The notes beneath the pieces are model-generated. The model was not told the origin of the DNA, searched no databases, and worked only from the letters and a program-made list of their open reading frames with translations. From assembly GCA_017441825.1 (NCBI GenBank), contig JAFRVD010000019.1:31157-95156 (forward strand): 64,000 nucleotides of DNA, written 5' to 3'. Both the position numbers and the translations under genes were made by a program. Source of the DNA: Lachnospiraceae bacterium (GTDB lineage: Bacteria > Bacillota > Clostridia > Lachnospirales > Lachnospiraceae). Below, piece after piece: positions 18,166 to 26,984 of the stretch. Position 1 is the stretch's first letter. Each line of letters opens with the position of its first letter.

Positions 18166-19770
18166 GTGAACACTGAGAAGACGACAAGGCTCCTTATAGT
18201 GGACGATGAGCCGACCACCATCAAAAGGATCTTTTCACGGATCGATTTCGATTCGCTCGGGATCGGGGATATCCGTACGGCAGAAAACGGACAGGAAGCG
18301 CTGTCTGTCTGCAGTGACTGGAGACCGGATATTCTGCTCTCGGACATCATGATGCCCAGGATGACCGGGATCGAGCTTGCGGAAGAGCTTAAGAAAGCTT
18401 ATCCGGACCTCAGGATCATCTTTCTGTCCGGTTATATGGAGAAGGAATTCCTGAAAGGAGCGATCCATCTGCAGGCGCTCAACTACATCGAAAAGCCGCT
18501 CGACATGGACGAGCTTTATGAGACGCTCCGGAACGCCCAGGACCAGCTTCTTGCTTCCGAGGATATCTCGCTCCGCCTGGAAAAGCTCGACGACGAGCAC
18601 CTGACCACCCAGCTCCGGCTACTCGCCTATGAGCTATGTGCGGAAAACTACCGCGAAGAGCTTGTCACGCAGTACTACAGCGAGGTCTTTGCCGGAAAAG
18701 AGGCGATGCCCTGTGTGGCCCTGCAGCTCAAATTCTACGTGCCTGAGCAGAAGGAATTCAATTCGCTGGTGGAGCTCCTGCCGCAGTTCAGAAAGGTAGC
18801 GGCGTCTTTGGGGCTTACAGCATGCGCAGTGGTAAAATACGATTATATCGTCGGCTTCCTGTTCGATGAGACAGGGGAGACCGGAAACGACAAAGTCTAT
18901 TTCGTTTCTGCGTTCCTCAGGGAGCTCCGTAAGGAGCTTGTCCTCTTAAACAAGAAGTATACCGCAGGCGCAGGCCACGTCTGCCCGGACTTTACGGAGC
19001 TTCATGAAAGCTTCCTGGAAGCGGAAGAGGCAAACAGGCTTGCTTTTTTCCATGGTCCCGGGTATCATTCATACTATAGAAAAAATATTAAAAAGTTTGA
19101 CTTTGAGTCGTGTGAAGCCCTGGAAGCCATCCGGAGCTTAAAAAAGAACGGAAGAGACCAGACCGTGTTCAAGCTTCGCGAGTTCAACACCGCTCTCGAA
19201 AGCTGCGAGGGAACGGACCCCGAGGACGTAAAGCGGTTCTATTCAAGCCTTGTCCTCGAGTTAAGCCGCCTGGCGCGGGAAGACGGCATCCGGCTGTTTG
19301 CGGAATATCCGGGAGATCACGACCTTCTTATAGTCGTCATGGAGCAGAACTTCCTGATCGAGCTTTTCGATTTCCTGATGATGGGGATCGAGACTTACTG
19401 CAACGTGCTTTCCAGGGATTATTATCCGAACCAGACGGTCAACTGGATCATCCGCTACATCCATGAGCACTATTCGGACCAGGACCTCGACATGACGATG
19501 CTGAGCAACGCCAGTAATCTGTCCTCGACCTACATAAGCCATCTTTTTAAGAATACGACCGGGAAAACGGTCAGGAACTATATTACGGAATACCGGATGA
19601 AGCAGGCGGTGAGGCTCCTTAAGGACCCCACCAACCAGATCAACGACATCGCTACGGCATGCGGGTACCGGAACGGCAACTATTTTTCCTTCCGGTTCAA
19701 GGAATGCTACGGATGTACGCCCACGGAGTATATAGAGCAAGGTGAAGGAAAAGCTGAAGGAACTATATAA
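18166..19770 (+). CDS. YesN-like response regulator, AraC-type
   Basis: A 534-residue cytoplasmic DNA-binding response regulator. The receiver domain (about 1-120) has acidic residues Asp13/Asp14, phospho-acceptor Asp60 in LLSDIMMPRMTG, and the conserved Lys in YIEKPLD. A long middle region (about 130-420) is followed by an AraC-type double helix-turn-helix at about 425-525 ending in the family signature GYRNGNYFSFRFKECYGCTP. The GTG start follows an AGAGGA site. It overlaps the kinase gene by 29 bases. It is expected to activate the neighbouring transporter and MoaF-like genes. Confidence 0.9.
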   Translation: MNTEKTTRLLIVDDEPTTIKRIFSRIDFDSLGIGDIRTAENGQEALSVCSDWRPDILLSDIMMPRMTGIELAEELKKAYPDLRIIFLSGYMEKEFLKGAIHLQALNYIEKPLDMDELYETLRNAQDQLLASEDISLRLEKLDDEHLTTQLRLLAYELCAENYREELVTQYYSEVFAGKEAMPCVALQLKFYVPEQKEFNSLVELLPQFRKVAASLGLTACAVVKYDYIVGFLFDETGETGNDKVYFVSAFLRELRKELVLLNKKYTAGAGHVCPDFTELHESFLEAEEANRLAFFHGPGYHSYYRKNIKKFDFESCEALEAIRSLKKNGRDQTVFKLREFNTALESCEGTDPEDVKRFYSSLVLELSRLAREDGIRLFAEYPGDHDLLIVVMEQNFLIELFDFLMMGIETYCNVLSRDYYPNQTVNWIIRYIHEHYSDQDLDMTMLSNASNLSSTYISHLFKNTTGKTVRNYITEYRMKQAVRLLKDPTNQINDIATACGYRNGNYFSFRFKECYGCTPTEYIEQGEGKAEGTI

Positions 19771-21541
19771 CAGGACCGCCGGGAAGGCAGTGTACTTGGG
19801 ACTCAGGAGCAAACAGCTCCTGTTCACGCTGCTGTGCTTCCTGGCGCTTGTTTTCTTTGCGTTCATCCTGCTTAGGACCATCTATAATTCTTCCATGAAG
19901 TCGGGCCTTCAGAACCTCGAGTCTTCCCTGAATTCCGCCTGCAGCTCCCTGGAAACGGAGACGGACCAGATCTACAGAAACTCGATCGTCATGCTCAGAA
20001 ATGCGGACCTTAAAACGCTCCTGCAGGACCGGCTATCCGAGGAAGACATCCCCGGGCTTATCTCGACCAAGAACCAGGCCGTATCCTTTGTGCGCGTGCT
20101 GGATGAAAACACGTTCATTTCAGGGACCCGGATCTATCTCCGGGATAACCGGACGTTCCTTTCCGATGAGGATCTTTTCTATTCCATCTCCGAGATCGAA
20201 TATGAAGACTGGGCCTCAGATTTCCTTAAGGGGAGCCGTAAAAGCCTCTGGGTCGTGCTCCCGGGAAACGGTGCGAAGGATGTGCCGGATTCGGCGGACA
20301 GTGTCTTCTATCTGACCCGCGTGGTATCCACGGAGGAGTACGATCAGACGGAAGCCCTGATCCGGATCGATTATTCGACGGAACACGTCGGACAGATACT
20401 GAATTACGCGCTGATCTCAAAAGAGTGCGGCATCGCGCTTTACGAGCCGGAGGGCGGCCTGATCGCTTCATCCGGAGACCTGTTCTGGGATGAGGAAACG
20501 GCCCGCGGGATCTCCGGGGATGCTGTTTCCGGAAAGGTTATGACGGAGAACGGACAGAGCCTTTACTACGTGCGTACGATACCCGACACAGGGTGGAAGC
20601 TCGTGGCATGCGTGCCGGAGAGCAGCTTTAAGGCGCTTAACAAGATCCGCATTTTCCTGCCGGTCCTCCTTGTGGTCGCAGTCAGCTGGGCGGGACTTCT
20701 CCTGATCTCCGCATCTTATTCGGCGAATATCGTCCGGAAGATCCGGAAGATCTCGGACCATGTAGGCGCGATCCAGTCGGAGAACGACGTCCGGCTGCTT
20801 CCCCCGTTCAAATCCAAGGACGAACTCCAGGCCCTTGTTGACAGCTACAACCAGATGGCCGTATCCCTTAAAGAAAACCTGGAACGGGAGTACCTCCTCG
20901 GCATGTCGAAGCGGAGCTCGGACCTGAAGGCCCTTCAGGCGCAGATCAACCCGCATTTCCTGTACAACACGCTCGAGCTCATCGACTACTACGCCTATGA
21001 GAACGATCCGGAAACCGTGGAAAAGATCGTAAAGAGCCTGGCTAGTTTTTATAAGCTCAGCTTAAACAACGGCAACGATCTTTACTCCCTCTGGAAAGAA
21101 ATCCAGCTGATCACGTCTTATATGATGATCCAGAACATCCGGTGGGAGAGCAGCATCGAGCTTGTCACGGAGATCCCGGACGAGCTCATGCAGTGCCAGA
21201 TCCCTCCGTTCACGCTGCAGCCTCTTATAGAGAATTCCGTGCTGCACGGGATCCGCGGCAATGAAAAGCATAGAGGCACGATCATCGTAAGGGCGAGAAA
21301 AGAAGAAGATACGGTGATCATCACGGTGTCCGACGACGGCATCGGCATGGAGCCCGAGCTTGTCGATGAACTGAACCGCGAGATGGACATGATCTCCGAG
21401 GACACCATCAGCGGAGATCACTACGGCATCCAGAACAGCAACCAGCGCCTGAAGATCATCTTCGGTCCCCGTTACGGGATGAGGGTCTTCAGCAGACCGA
21501 ACGAAGGCACGCTCGTGGAGATCGTGATCCCGGCGTCATAA
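19742..21541 (+). CDS. YesM-like sensor histidine kinase
   Basis: A 599-residue membrane kinase. A first membrane helix lies near residues 22-45, an extracellular sensor region of about 255 residues (Cache-like) follows, then a second helix near 302-325, a HAMP segment, and a kinase core with LQAQINPHFLYNTLELIDYY (His near residue 404), the N-box region QPLIENSVLHGI and the G-box DDGIGM. This is the YesM/LytS-type kinase class. The gene overlaps the response regulator and is followed after nine bases by a second binding lipoprotein, which may present ligand to the sensor domain. Confidence 0.9.
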   Translation: MKEKLKELYNRTAGKAVYLGLRSKQLLFTLLCFLALVFFAFILLRTIYNSSMKSGLQNLESSLNSACSSLETETDQIYRNSIVMLRNADLKTLLQDRLSEEDIPGLISTKNQAVSFVRVLDENTFISGTRIYLRDNRTFLSDEDLFYSISEIEYEDWASDFLKGSRKSLWVVLPGNGAKDVPDSADSVFYLTRVVSTEEYDQTEALIRIDYSTEHVGQILNYALISKECGIALYEPEGGLIASSGDLFWDEETARGISGDAVSGKVMTENGQSLYYVRTIPDTGWKLVACVPESSFKALNKIRIFLPVLLVVAVSWAGLLLISASYSANIVRKIRKISDHVGAIQSENDVRLLPPFKSKDELQALVDSYNQMAVSLKENLEREYLLGMSKRSSDLKALQAQINPHFLYNTLELIDYYAYENDPETVEKIVKSLASFYKLSLNNGNDLYSLWKEIQLITSYMMIQNIRWESSIELVTEIPDELMQCQIPPFTLQPLIENSVLHGIRGNEKHRGTIIVRARKEEDTVIITVSDDGIGMEPELVDELNREMDMISEDTISGDHYGIQNSNQRLKIIFGPRYGMRVFSRPNEGTLVEIVIPAS

Positions 21542-21550
21542 GGAGGCACG

Positions 21551-23095
21551 ATGAAGAAATCAGTGGTCTTCCTCATCATTCTGATCTGTTCCTGCCTGCT
21601 CACGGCAGTCTCGTGCAGCAGGGAGACGGAGACTCAGGAGGAGACGGTCAAGGAAGAGAATATCTGGACGGAATGCATGGATCTTTCCGCCCGGAAAAAT
21701 ATCCGCCTGGTGGTGATCGGAAGCATGCCGGATGATTTTGACGAGGTCCTTGCAGAGATCAATCGGAAGCTTCTTGAAAAGATCAATACGACCATCAGCG
21801 TCAAGATCATCTCGCTTTCCGAGTGGAACGTGATCTATCCCCTGATGCTTTCGGGAGGAGAACAGATCGACCTGATCTATACTGCGGAGTGGTGCGATTA
21901 CGCGCAGGAAGCCGGAAAAAACGCTTTTCTCGAGCTCACGGACGATTTTGTGAAGCAGTACATGCCGGTGTCTTACGCGCATACGCCCGAAGTAGTCTGG
22001 GACCAGGCCAGGGTTTCCGGGAAGATCTACGCGCTTCCGAGGACCTATACGGACAACTCAAGCTACGGCGCAGTGCTCATCCGGAAGGATATCCTCGAGA
22101 AGACCGGCATGGATACCGTCGATTCCCTGGATTCTTATGAAGAATTCCTGTATAAAAGTGCGTCTCTCGGCCTTTCCGGCTATCCTTTCGTCGCTTTTCC
22201 GTCTCTCCCCATGGTTTCCATGCTGATGCTTCCGAAGGAGCATATGCTGACGGTCTCGCAGGAGCTTGTCTGGGATACCGACGAAGGCCCGGCTGACCCG
22301 GAAAAGCTCATGTTTCTTTACGATACGGACGAATACCGTGAATACTGTCTCCGCATGGCCGCCTGGGCGGAAGCCGGCGTCTGGCCCTCGAACGCCATCT
22401 CCGGCACCATCCACACCTTCAGGCATCTGGAAGAAGGGAGGAGCTTCTCCGCCGTCGTCCGGATGCATGAGGCCCAGAATTATCTCGATTCTCTTGCGCG
22501 CCGCGGCTATCCCGCAAAGATCTACTGCGTGCTTGACGAAGATGCCTACGTACGCATGAACCATTATTCCGGGGATATGCTTTCGATCTCCATCTTTTCC
22601 GCGGATCCGGCCCGTGCGGCGCTCTGCCTGGACGTATTAAAACACGACAGGGAGATCAATCTTCTTTGCCAGGGCGGGATCGAAGGGAGACACTATATCC
22701 TTAATGAAGACGGCACTCGGGAACGGGGCCCGGAATATACGGATTACGTCTGGTCCGACTGGGCCTGGGCGCTCCGGAACGGGGAGTTCTATCCTCTGGA
22801 AAAGAAGAGTGAGGAAGTCCTCCGTGTCGCGGAAGAGATCGATTCACACCTCCTTCCCGACGATGAATGGCCCTTTACGGGCTTCCGCATGGATGATACG
22901 GCCGTTATTGCAGAGATCAGCGTGATCCGTTCGCTCATTCAGGAATATGAATATTCCTTCAATCTGGGTGTATTCGGGGATGAAACGGACGTGAAGGTAC
23001 GCGAATTCCAGGCAAAGCTCCACGATGCAGGCCTGGATAAGGTCATGGAAGAATGGAAAAAACAGCTTCGCATGTGGCTTTCGGAGACGGACTGA
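21551..23095 (+). CDS. Second substrate-binding lipoprotein (SBP2)
   Basis: A 514-residue lipoprotein with a Lys-Lys N-region and lipobox AVSC (Cys22), then a binding-protein fold clearly paralogous to SBP1: both contain CQGGIEGRHYILNEDGTR and similar C-terminal WPFxGF and NLGVFGDET-type segments. It lacks SBP1's long acidic linker. It starts nine bases after the kinase gene, so it is likely co-translated with the sensor. Either it feeds the same permeases with another ligand or it is a sensory accessory protein. The terminator begins inside its last codons. Confidence 0.86.
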   Translation: MKKSVVFLIILICSCLLTAVSCSRETETQEETVKEENIWTECMDLSARKNIRLVVIGSMPDDFDEVLAEINRKLLEKINTTISVKIISLSEWNVIYPLMLSGGEQIDLIYTAEWCDYAQEAGKNAFLELTDDFVKQYMPVSYAHTPEVVWDQARVSGKIYALPRTYTDNSSYGAVLIRKDILEKTGMDTVDSLDSYEEFLYKSASLGLSGYPFVAFPSLPMVSMLMLPKEHMLTVSQELVWDTDEGPADPEKLMFLYDTDEYREYCLRMAAWAEAGVWPSNAISGTIHTFRHLEEGRSFSAVVRMHEAQNYLDSLARRGYPAKIYCVLDEDAYVRMNHYSGDMLSISIFSADPARAALCLDVLKHDREINLLCQGGIEGRHYILNEDGTRERGPEYTDYVWSDWAWALRNGEFYPLEKKSEEVLRVAEEIDSHLLPDDEWPFTGFRMDDTAVIAEISVIRSLIQEYEYSFNLGVFGDETDVKVREFQAKLHDAGLDKVMEEWKKQLRMWLSETD

Positions 23096-23119
23096 GTCTC
23101 CGGAGGCCACACATTTTTT
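23074..23119 (+). terminator. Terminator overlapping the 3' end of SBP2
   Basis: A 15-bp stem (23074-23088 with 23096-23110, two G-T wobbles) has the stop codon in its seven-base loop and is followed by ACA and six T residues. Confidence 0.85.
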
Positions 23120-23144
23120 CGTTCGGAATGACAGGTTTTCGGGA

Positions 23145-23174
23145 TTGCTCGTTTTTTCAGCTGTATCATATACT
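23145..23174 (+). promoter_or_regulatory. Promoter of the NmrA/MoaF gene set
   Basis: TTGCTC (23145-23150), an 18-base spacer and TATACT (23169-23174). A terminator lies upstream, so the three following genes probably form a separate transcript. An ACTGGT...ACCAGT inverted repeat (23172-23198) starts at the -10 box and could be an operator. Confidence 0.5.
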
Positions 23175-23228
23175 GGTCTTAATAAAGCAGAAACCAGTTT
23201 GCTGTTTTGCGAAAGAGAGGGAAATTTC

Positions 23229-24710
23229 ATGAAAGTTGCTATTATCGGAGCAAGCGGAAGAGTCGGCGGATTAGTCGCGGACGAGCTCGTTTCGCGCGGC
23301 CATGAGGTCACCGGCTTTGTGATCGATCCGGAAAACGTCCGGAACGACCAGATCAAAGTCGTTGAGAAGAACGTCTTCACGCTGACCAAAGAGGATCTTC
23401 AGGATTTTGACGCTGTGGTCACTGCGTTCGGGCAGTTCACGCCCGGCCTCGGCTTCCAGCATCAGACGGCCATGATGACGCTCATCAACGCAATGAAGGA
23501 TCTCCCGGACGTCCGTCTCCTTGTAGTGGGCGGCGCCGCAAGCCTGTTCACTGACGAAGCCAAGGAGCATCGTGCGCTTGAAAGGATCCCGGAGAAGTTC
23601 CACGAAGTGCCGTCGAACATGTTCGAGGCTTTCAAGATGCTCGAGAAGAGCGATCTTAAGTGGACGTATTTCAGCCCCGCGTTCACGTTCGATCCGAAGG
23701 GGACCCGGACCGGCAAATACAAGCTCGGCACGGATTTCATCTTCAACAACGATGAAGGCGAGAGCTACATCAGCTACGCAGACTACGCGCTCGCGATGGC
23801 TGACGAGATCGAAAACGGCAATTTCATCCGCAGAAGATTCACCGCGGTATCCAACAAGAACGACGCGCCGGAAGAGCTCGCGTCCACAAAGAAGGAATTC
23901 CCGGACGTGGAATTCGAAGGCCTGTCCATGTACAGGGCTCCGTCAGTCCTTGAACTGTCCGGAAAGAGCTATTATCTCATCATGGATGACGGTACGGAAG
24001 GATCGCTCATCTTCAATTCCGGCGAGATCGTCACTTGGATCCCGATCGGCGGGACGGCCCGCGCGGACCGCTACGACTGCCTCAAGGTGGACGAGGACAC
24101 GTACCTTGTGAACCTGGAGGTTGCCGACGCCAAGCCGAGGACCGGCGTTTCGCTCGTTCTCGATCTTGAGCAGAGGCTCGTTACGGCTGTCATCGCGCAT
24201 TCCGGCACCAGCCGCAGGTTCCCGAGCCTCGTCACGAACGAGATCGTCTTCGGCGCAATCAAGATGGACGGCAGACCGCTTCCGAAGAAGCGTCACGGCT
24301 TCACGAGCGACCTCGTAGGTTCACGCATCAAATGGCGCTATAACTCCGTGCCGATGGCCGTCACCCACGTCTATTTTGACGCGAACTACATCCGCGTTCC
24401 GCTTCCTCCGAAGACCGACCAGTCCGACAGAGCGAAGGCCATGCGCGAAAATCCGTATGATGAACGGTGCTATTACATCAAGATCAAGAAGAATATCTAC
24501 CTGATCTCCTTCCTGGAGAGCAACATGACGTACCGCGGAAGGACAGGCAACAACATGCTCGTCCTCATGGACATCAGCAGGCTGCATGACGTCGGCCGTT
24601 CGTTCGGACTCGGCGGAACGGGCCTTCCGGAGAACTATATGTTCTCGGCCATCGGTTCCTGGGTGGATGCTGAAGAAGAGGACTTCCGCGAAAGCAAATA
24701 CCGCGTATAA
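23229..24710 (+). CDS. NmrA-like NAD(P)-binding / MoaF-like fusion protein
   Basis: A 493-residue two-part protein. Residues about 1-215 form an NmrA/YwnB-type Rossmann domain with the dinucleotide motif GASGRVGG, LLVVGGAASLF and WTYFSPAFTFDPKG. From about residue 235 a MoaF-like calycin region follows: VLELSGKSYYLIMDDGT for module 1, then GSRIKWRYN, VTHVYFDANYI and YIKIKKNIYLISFLE for module 2. The ATG at 23229 has GAGAGGG upstream; longer in-frame sequence overlaps SBP2 antisense-like codons and is rejected. Separate copies of both halves follow immediately. Probably a cytoplasmic oxidoreductase or isomerase; the reaction is unknown. Confidence 0.75.
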   Translation: MKVAIIGASGRVGGLVADELVSRGHEVTGFVIDPENVRNDQIKVVEKNVFTLTKEDLQDFDAVVTAFGQFTPGLGFQHQTAMMTLINAMKDLPDVRLLVVGGAASLFTDEAKEHRALERIPEKFHEVPSNMFEAFKMLEKSDLKWTYFSPAFTFDPKGTRTGKYKLGTDFIFNNDEGESYISYADYALAMADEIENGNFIRRRFTAVSNKNDAPEELASTKKEFPDVEFEGLSMYRAPSVLELSGKSYYLIMDDGTEGSLIFNSGEIVTWIPIGGTARADRYDCLKVDEDTYLVNLEVADAKPRTGVSLVLDLEQRLVTAVIAHSGTSRRFPSLVTNEIVFGAIKMDGRPLPKKRHGFTSDLVGSRIKWRYNSVPMAVTHVYFDANYIRVPLPPKTDQSDRAKAMRENPYDERCYYIKIKKNIYLISFLESNMTYRGRTGNNMLVLMDISRLHDVGRSFGLGGTGLPENYMFSAIGSWVDAEEEDFRESKYRV

Positions 24711-24721
24711 GAGGTAAGGGT

Positions 24722-25483
24722 ATGAAGATCGGTATTATCGGCGCGACAGGCCGTGAAGGCCGGCTGATCACGGAAGAAGCCGTGCGCCGCGGACACGAGG
24801 TGACCGCCATTGTCCGGAATGCGGAGAAGGCGGCGTCCTTAGGTGTCCCCGTGATCGAAAAGGATATCTTCAGCCTGACTTCAGAGGACCTCAAAGGCTT
24901 TGACGCGGTCGTCTCGGCCTTCGGCGTACCGGCCGGGTCGCCTCTCGCGTTCCAGTATGAGACAGTCGGCTTCACGCTGACGAAGCTTTTTGAGCAGCTC
25001 CCGGACACGAGACTCCTCTTTGTGGGCGGCGCGGCGAGCCTTTATACGGACGAGAAGATGAAAACACGCGTCATCGAATCCGGAGCGATCCCTGAAGCGT
25101 ACAAGGCAGTCCCGTATCATGCCTGGAGATCTTATATGGCACTCCAGACGAGCTCCGTCAACTGGACGTATTTCAGCCCCGCCCTCACGTTCGACCCGAA
25201 CGGGGAACGGACGGGAAGCTATACGCTCGGCGCGAACTACGTCATTAAAAACAAGGCCGGAGAGAGCTACATCAGCTACCAGGACTATGCCATTGCAATG
25301 GTGGACGAGATCGAGCAGGGCCGCTTCATCCGGAAACGGTTTACCGCGGTCTCCGAGCATCCGGGGAAAGAATCGGATGCTCCGGAAAAGTCTGCGGCAG
25401 CTCCGGAAACGCCGGAAGACGAAGGGGCCGCTCCGGAAGCTCCGAAGCCGGGCTTCTTCGCGAGACTGTTCGGAAGGAAATAA
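24722..25483 (+). CDS. NmrA/YwnB-like NAD(P)-binding protein
   Basis: A 253-residue Rossmann-fold protein: GIIGATGREG dinucleotide-binding motif, then VSAFGVPAGSPLAFQYET, LLFVGGAASLYTDE and WTYFSPALTFDPNGERTG. It is closely similar to the N-terminal half of the preceding fusion. A Pro/Ala/Glu-rich tail (about residues 215-245) ends in GFFARLFGRK, a short amphipathic-looking terminus. It lies between the fusion gene (11-base gap) and a free MoaF-like gene (13-base gap), repeating the fusion's domain order as two genes. An NAD(P)H-dependent reductase role is likely but the substrate is unknown. Confidence 0.78.
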   Translation: MKIGIIGATGREGRLITEEAVRRGHEVTAIVRNAEKAASLGVPVIEKDIFSLTSEDLKGFDAVVSAFGVPAGSPLAFQYETVGFTLTKLFEQLPDTRLLFVGGAASLYTDEKMKTRVIESGAIPEAYKAVPYHAWRSYMALQTSSVNWTYFSPALTFDPNGERTGSYTLGANYVIKNKAGESYISYQDYAIAMVDEIEQGRFIRKRFTAVSEHPGKESDAPEKSAAAPETPEDEGAAPEAPKPGFFARLFGRK

Positions 25484-25496
25484 CAGGAGAATCTAT

Positions 25497-26366
25497 ATGA
25501 ACATACAAGTATCAAAGGCGGTAGAGGAAGCCAGAAAAGCGGTTTTCCCCGGCGGGCTTTCCAGGTACCGCGGACCATTTTCGAGGGAACTTGAAGGGCA
25601 GCAGTTTGAACTCGTCATGGACGAGGGTCCTTCCATCACTGTTTCGTTCCCTGCAAGGAACAAGGCGCTCGTCACAGACGGCGGGGCGCCGATGGATGCG
25701 GACACCCAGATCCAGAAGGCGGAGGACGGCGCGTACTTTGTGCTGGCCGACATCCGCGGCTCAAAGCCCAGGACGGCGTACATGATGGTGATCGACCTCT
25801 TTGAAAGCCTCGTGACGGTAGTCAAGGCGCAGCAGGGAACTGTGGAAAGCTTCCCGAACCTTGTAACGAGGAATGTACGCTTCGGAGCGATCCGGGACGG
25901 AGAGGGAAACCTTCCCGAAAAGAGGCCTTCGTTCACAAAGGACCTCGTCGGCAAGAAGATCGACTGGACCTATAACCCGGACTTCTCCATCATCCACGTT
26001 TATCTCGATGAAAATTACTACACGACGGCCAGAAATGAAGAGATGAAGAAAAAGATGGAGGAGGCGCGGAAAAAGGATCCGGGCAGGTTCCCGAAGCGGA
26101 TGGATCCGTATTATGAAAAGGACTGCCTGTATATCAAGCTCCGTGAGAACCTGTATCTGTTCTCGTTCGTCGAGTTCAATTCGGGAAGCGGGACGCAGGG
26201 AATGATGATCATCAATAGGGACCGGCTCACTGACGTCGGCTGCTTCTGGGGAAGCAACCGCGAGAACGTGCAGGAAGGGTATACCTTCAACGCGTACGGC
26301 AAGTGGGTCCGCGAGGAGATCCCGGAGGATCATACGGTTGAGCGCGTAAAGGCGCTACTAAAATAA
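25497..26366 (+). CDS. MoaF-like calycin-fold protein (copy 3)
   Basis: A 289-residue paralog of the protein at 13.5 kb. Both share VSKAVEEARKAVFPGGLS at the start, an ELEG-x2-FELVMDEG first module, and a second module with GKKIDWTYNP, IHVYLDENYYT and YIKLRENLYLFSFVE followed by GTQGMMIINRDR. The start ATG at 25497 follows a CAGGAGA site. No signal peptide is present. It is the last gene of the NmrA/MoaF set, so a protein complex or sequential steps with the NmrA-like proteins is plausible. Confidence 0.72.
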   Translation: MNIQVSKAVEEARKAVFPGGLSRYRGPFSRELEGQQFELVMDEGPSITVSFPARNKALVTDGGAPMDADTQIQKAEDGAYFVLADIRGSKPRTAYMMVIDLFESLVTVVKAQQGTVESFPNLVTRNVRFGAIRDGEGNLPEKRPSFTKDLVGKKIDWTYNPDFSIIHVYLDENYYTTARNEEMKKKMEEARKKDPGRFPKRMDPYYEKDCLYIKLRENLYLFSFVEFNSGSGTQGMMIINRDRLTDVGCFWGSNRENVQEGYTFNAYGKWVREEIPEDHTVERVKALLK

Positions 26367-26368
26367 GC

Positions 26369-26398
26369 TTGACAGGGACCTGTGATTCGGGTTAGATA
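26369..26398 (+). promoter_or_regulatory. Promoter before the PNPOx-like gene
   Basis: A perfect TTGACA (26369-26374), an 18-base spacer and a moderate -10 TAGATA (26393-26398), 30 bases before the ATG. Confidence 0.5.
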
Positions 26399-26427
26399 AA
26401 GATAATACACTACGAAAGGAGACTGAC

Positions 26428-26820
26428 ATGAAGGAGATCACAGAATTTATCAAGGAGGCAAGGACTTTTTATCTTGCGACTGAAGACGGGGACCAGCCGG
26501 AGGTCCGGCCGATCGGCGTACTTCAGGAATATGACGGCGTATTATATACTGCCGTAGGCAAACACAAAAAGGTCTATAAGCAGATCCAGGCGAATCCGAA
26601 GATCTGTATCGTAGCACTGAACAAGGGTGCATGGGTCCGTGTCCGCGCGAAAGCGGTGGATGCGCCGCAGGAGATCGTGGACCGCGTATTTGCGGACAAT
26701 CCGTTCCTGAGCACCATCTACAACGACCAGAGCGGCCTGAAGCTGGGCGTTCTCGCGCTTACGGAAGGCGAAGTGGAATTCTGCAGCATGATGGGTCCGG
26801 ACAGGACGGAACCGCTGTAA
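26428..26820 (+). CDS. Pyridoxamine 5'-phosphate oxidase-like flavoprotein
   Basis: A 130-residue split-barrel protein of the PNPOx-like family. The opening FYLATEDGDQPEVRPIG and the segment KVYKQIQANPKICIVAL are typical of small FMN- or F420-type binding proteins, many of unknown substrate. It is too short and lacks the C-terminal motif of true PdxH. It has its own promoter and is followed by a strong bidirectional terminator, so it is a single-gene unit. Confidence 0.8.
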   Translation: MKEITEFIKEARTFYLATEDGDQPEVRPIGVLQEYDGVLYTAVGKHKKVYKQIQANPKICIVALNKGAWVRVRAKAVDAPQEIVDRVFADNPFLSTIYNDQSGLKLGVLALTEGEVEFCSMMGPDRTEPL

Positions 26821-26834
26821 CTCTTGATTCTTCT

Positions 26835-26874
26835 CACACAGAAAAGACCGCCTTCGGGCGGTCTTTTCTGTGTG
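26835..26874. terminator. Bidirectional terminator between convergent genes
   Basis: A perfect 18-bp stem with a TTCG loop (26835-26852 and 26857-26874). The GC core is flanked by AAAA and TTTT within the stem, so it can terminate both the PNPOx gene and the minus-strand operon. Confidence 0.9.
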
Positions 26875-26984
26875 TGCGAGTGCTTCGTCGCAACGATCGC
26901 TCCGGGAGCAGAAAAATCCTCCCTGCGCGATCCGTTGCCTCCTTGCACCCTGATTATCACATTTTTTCTGAATTGCTTTCTGAT

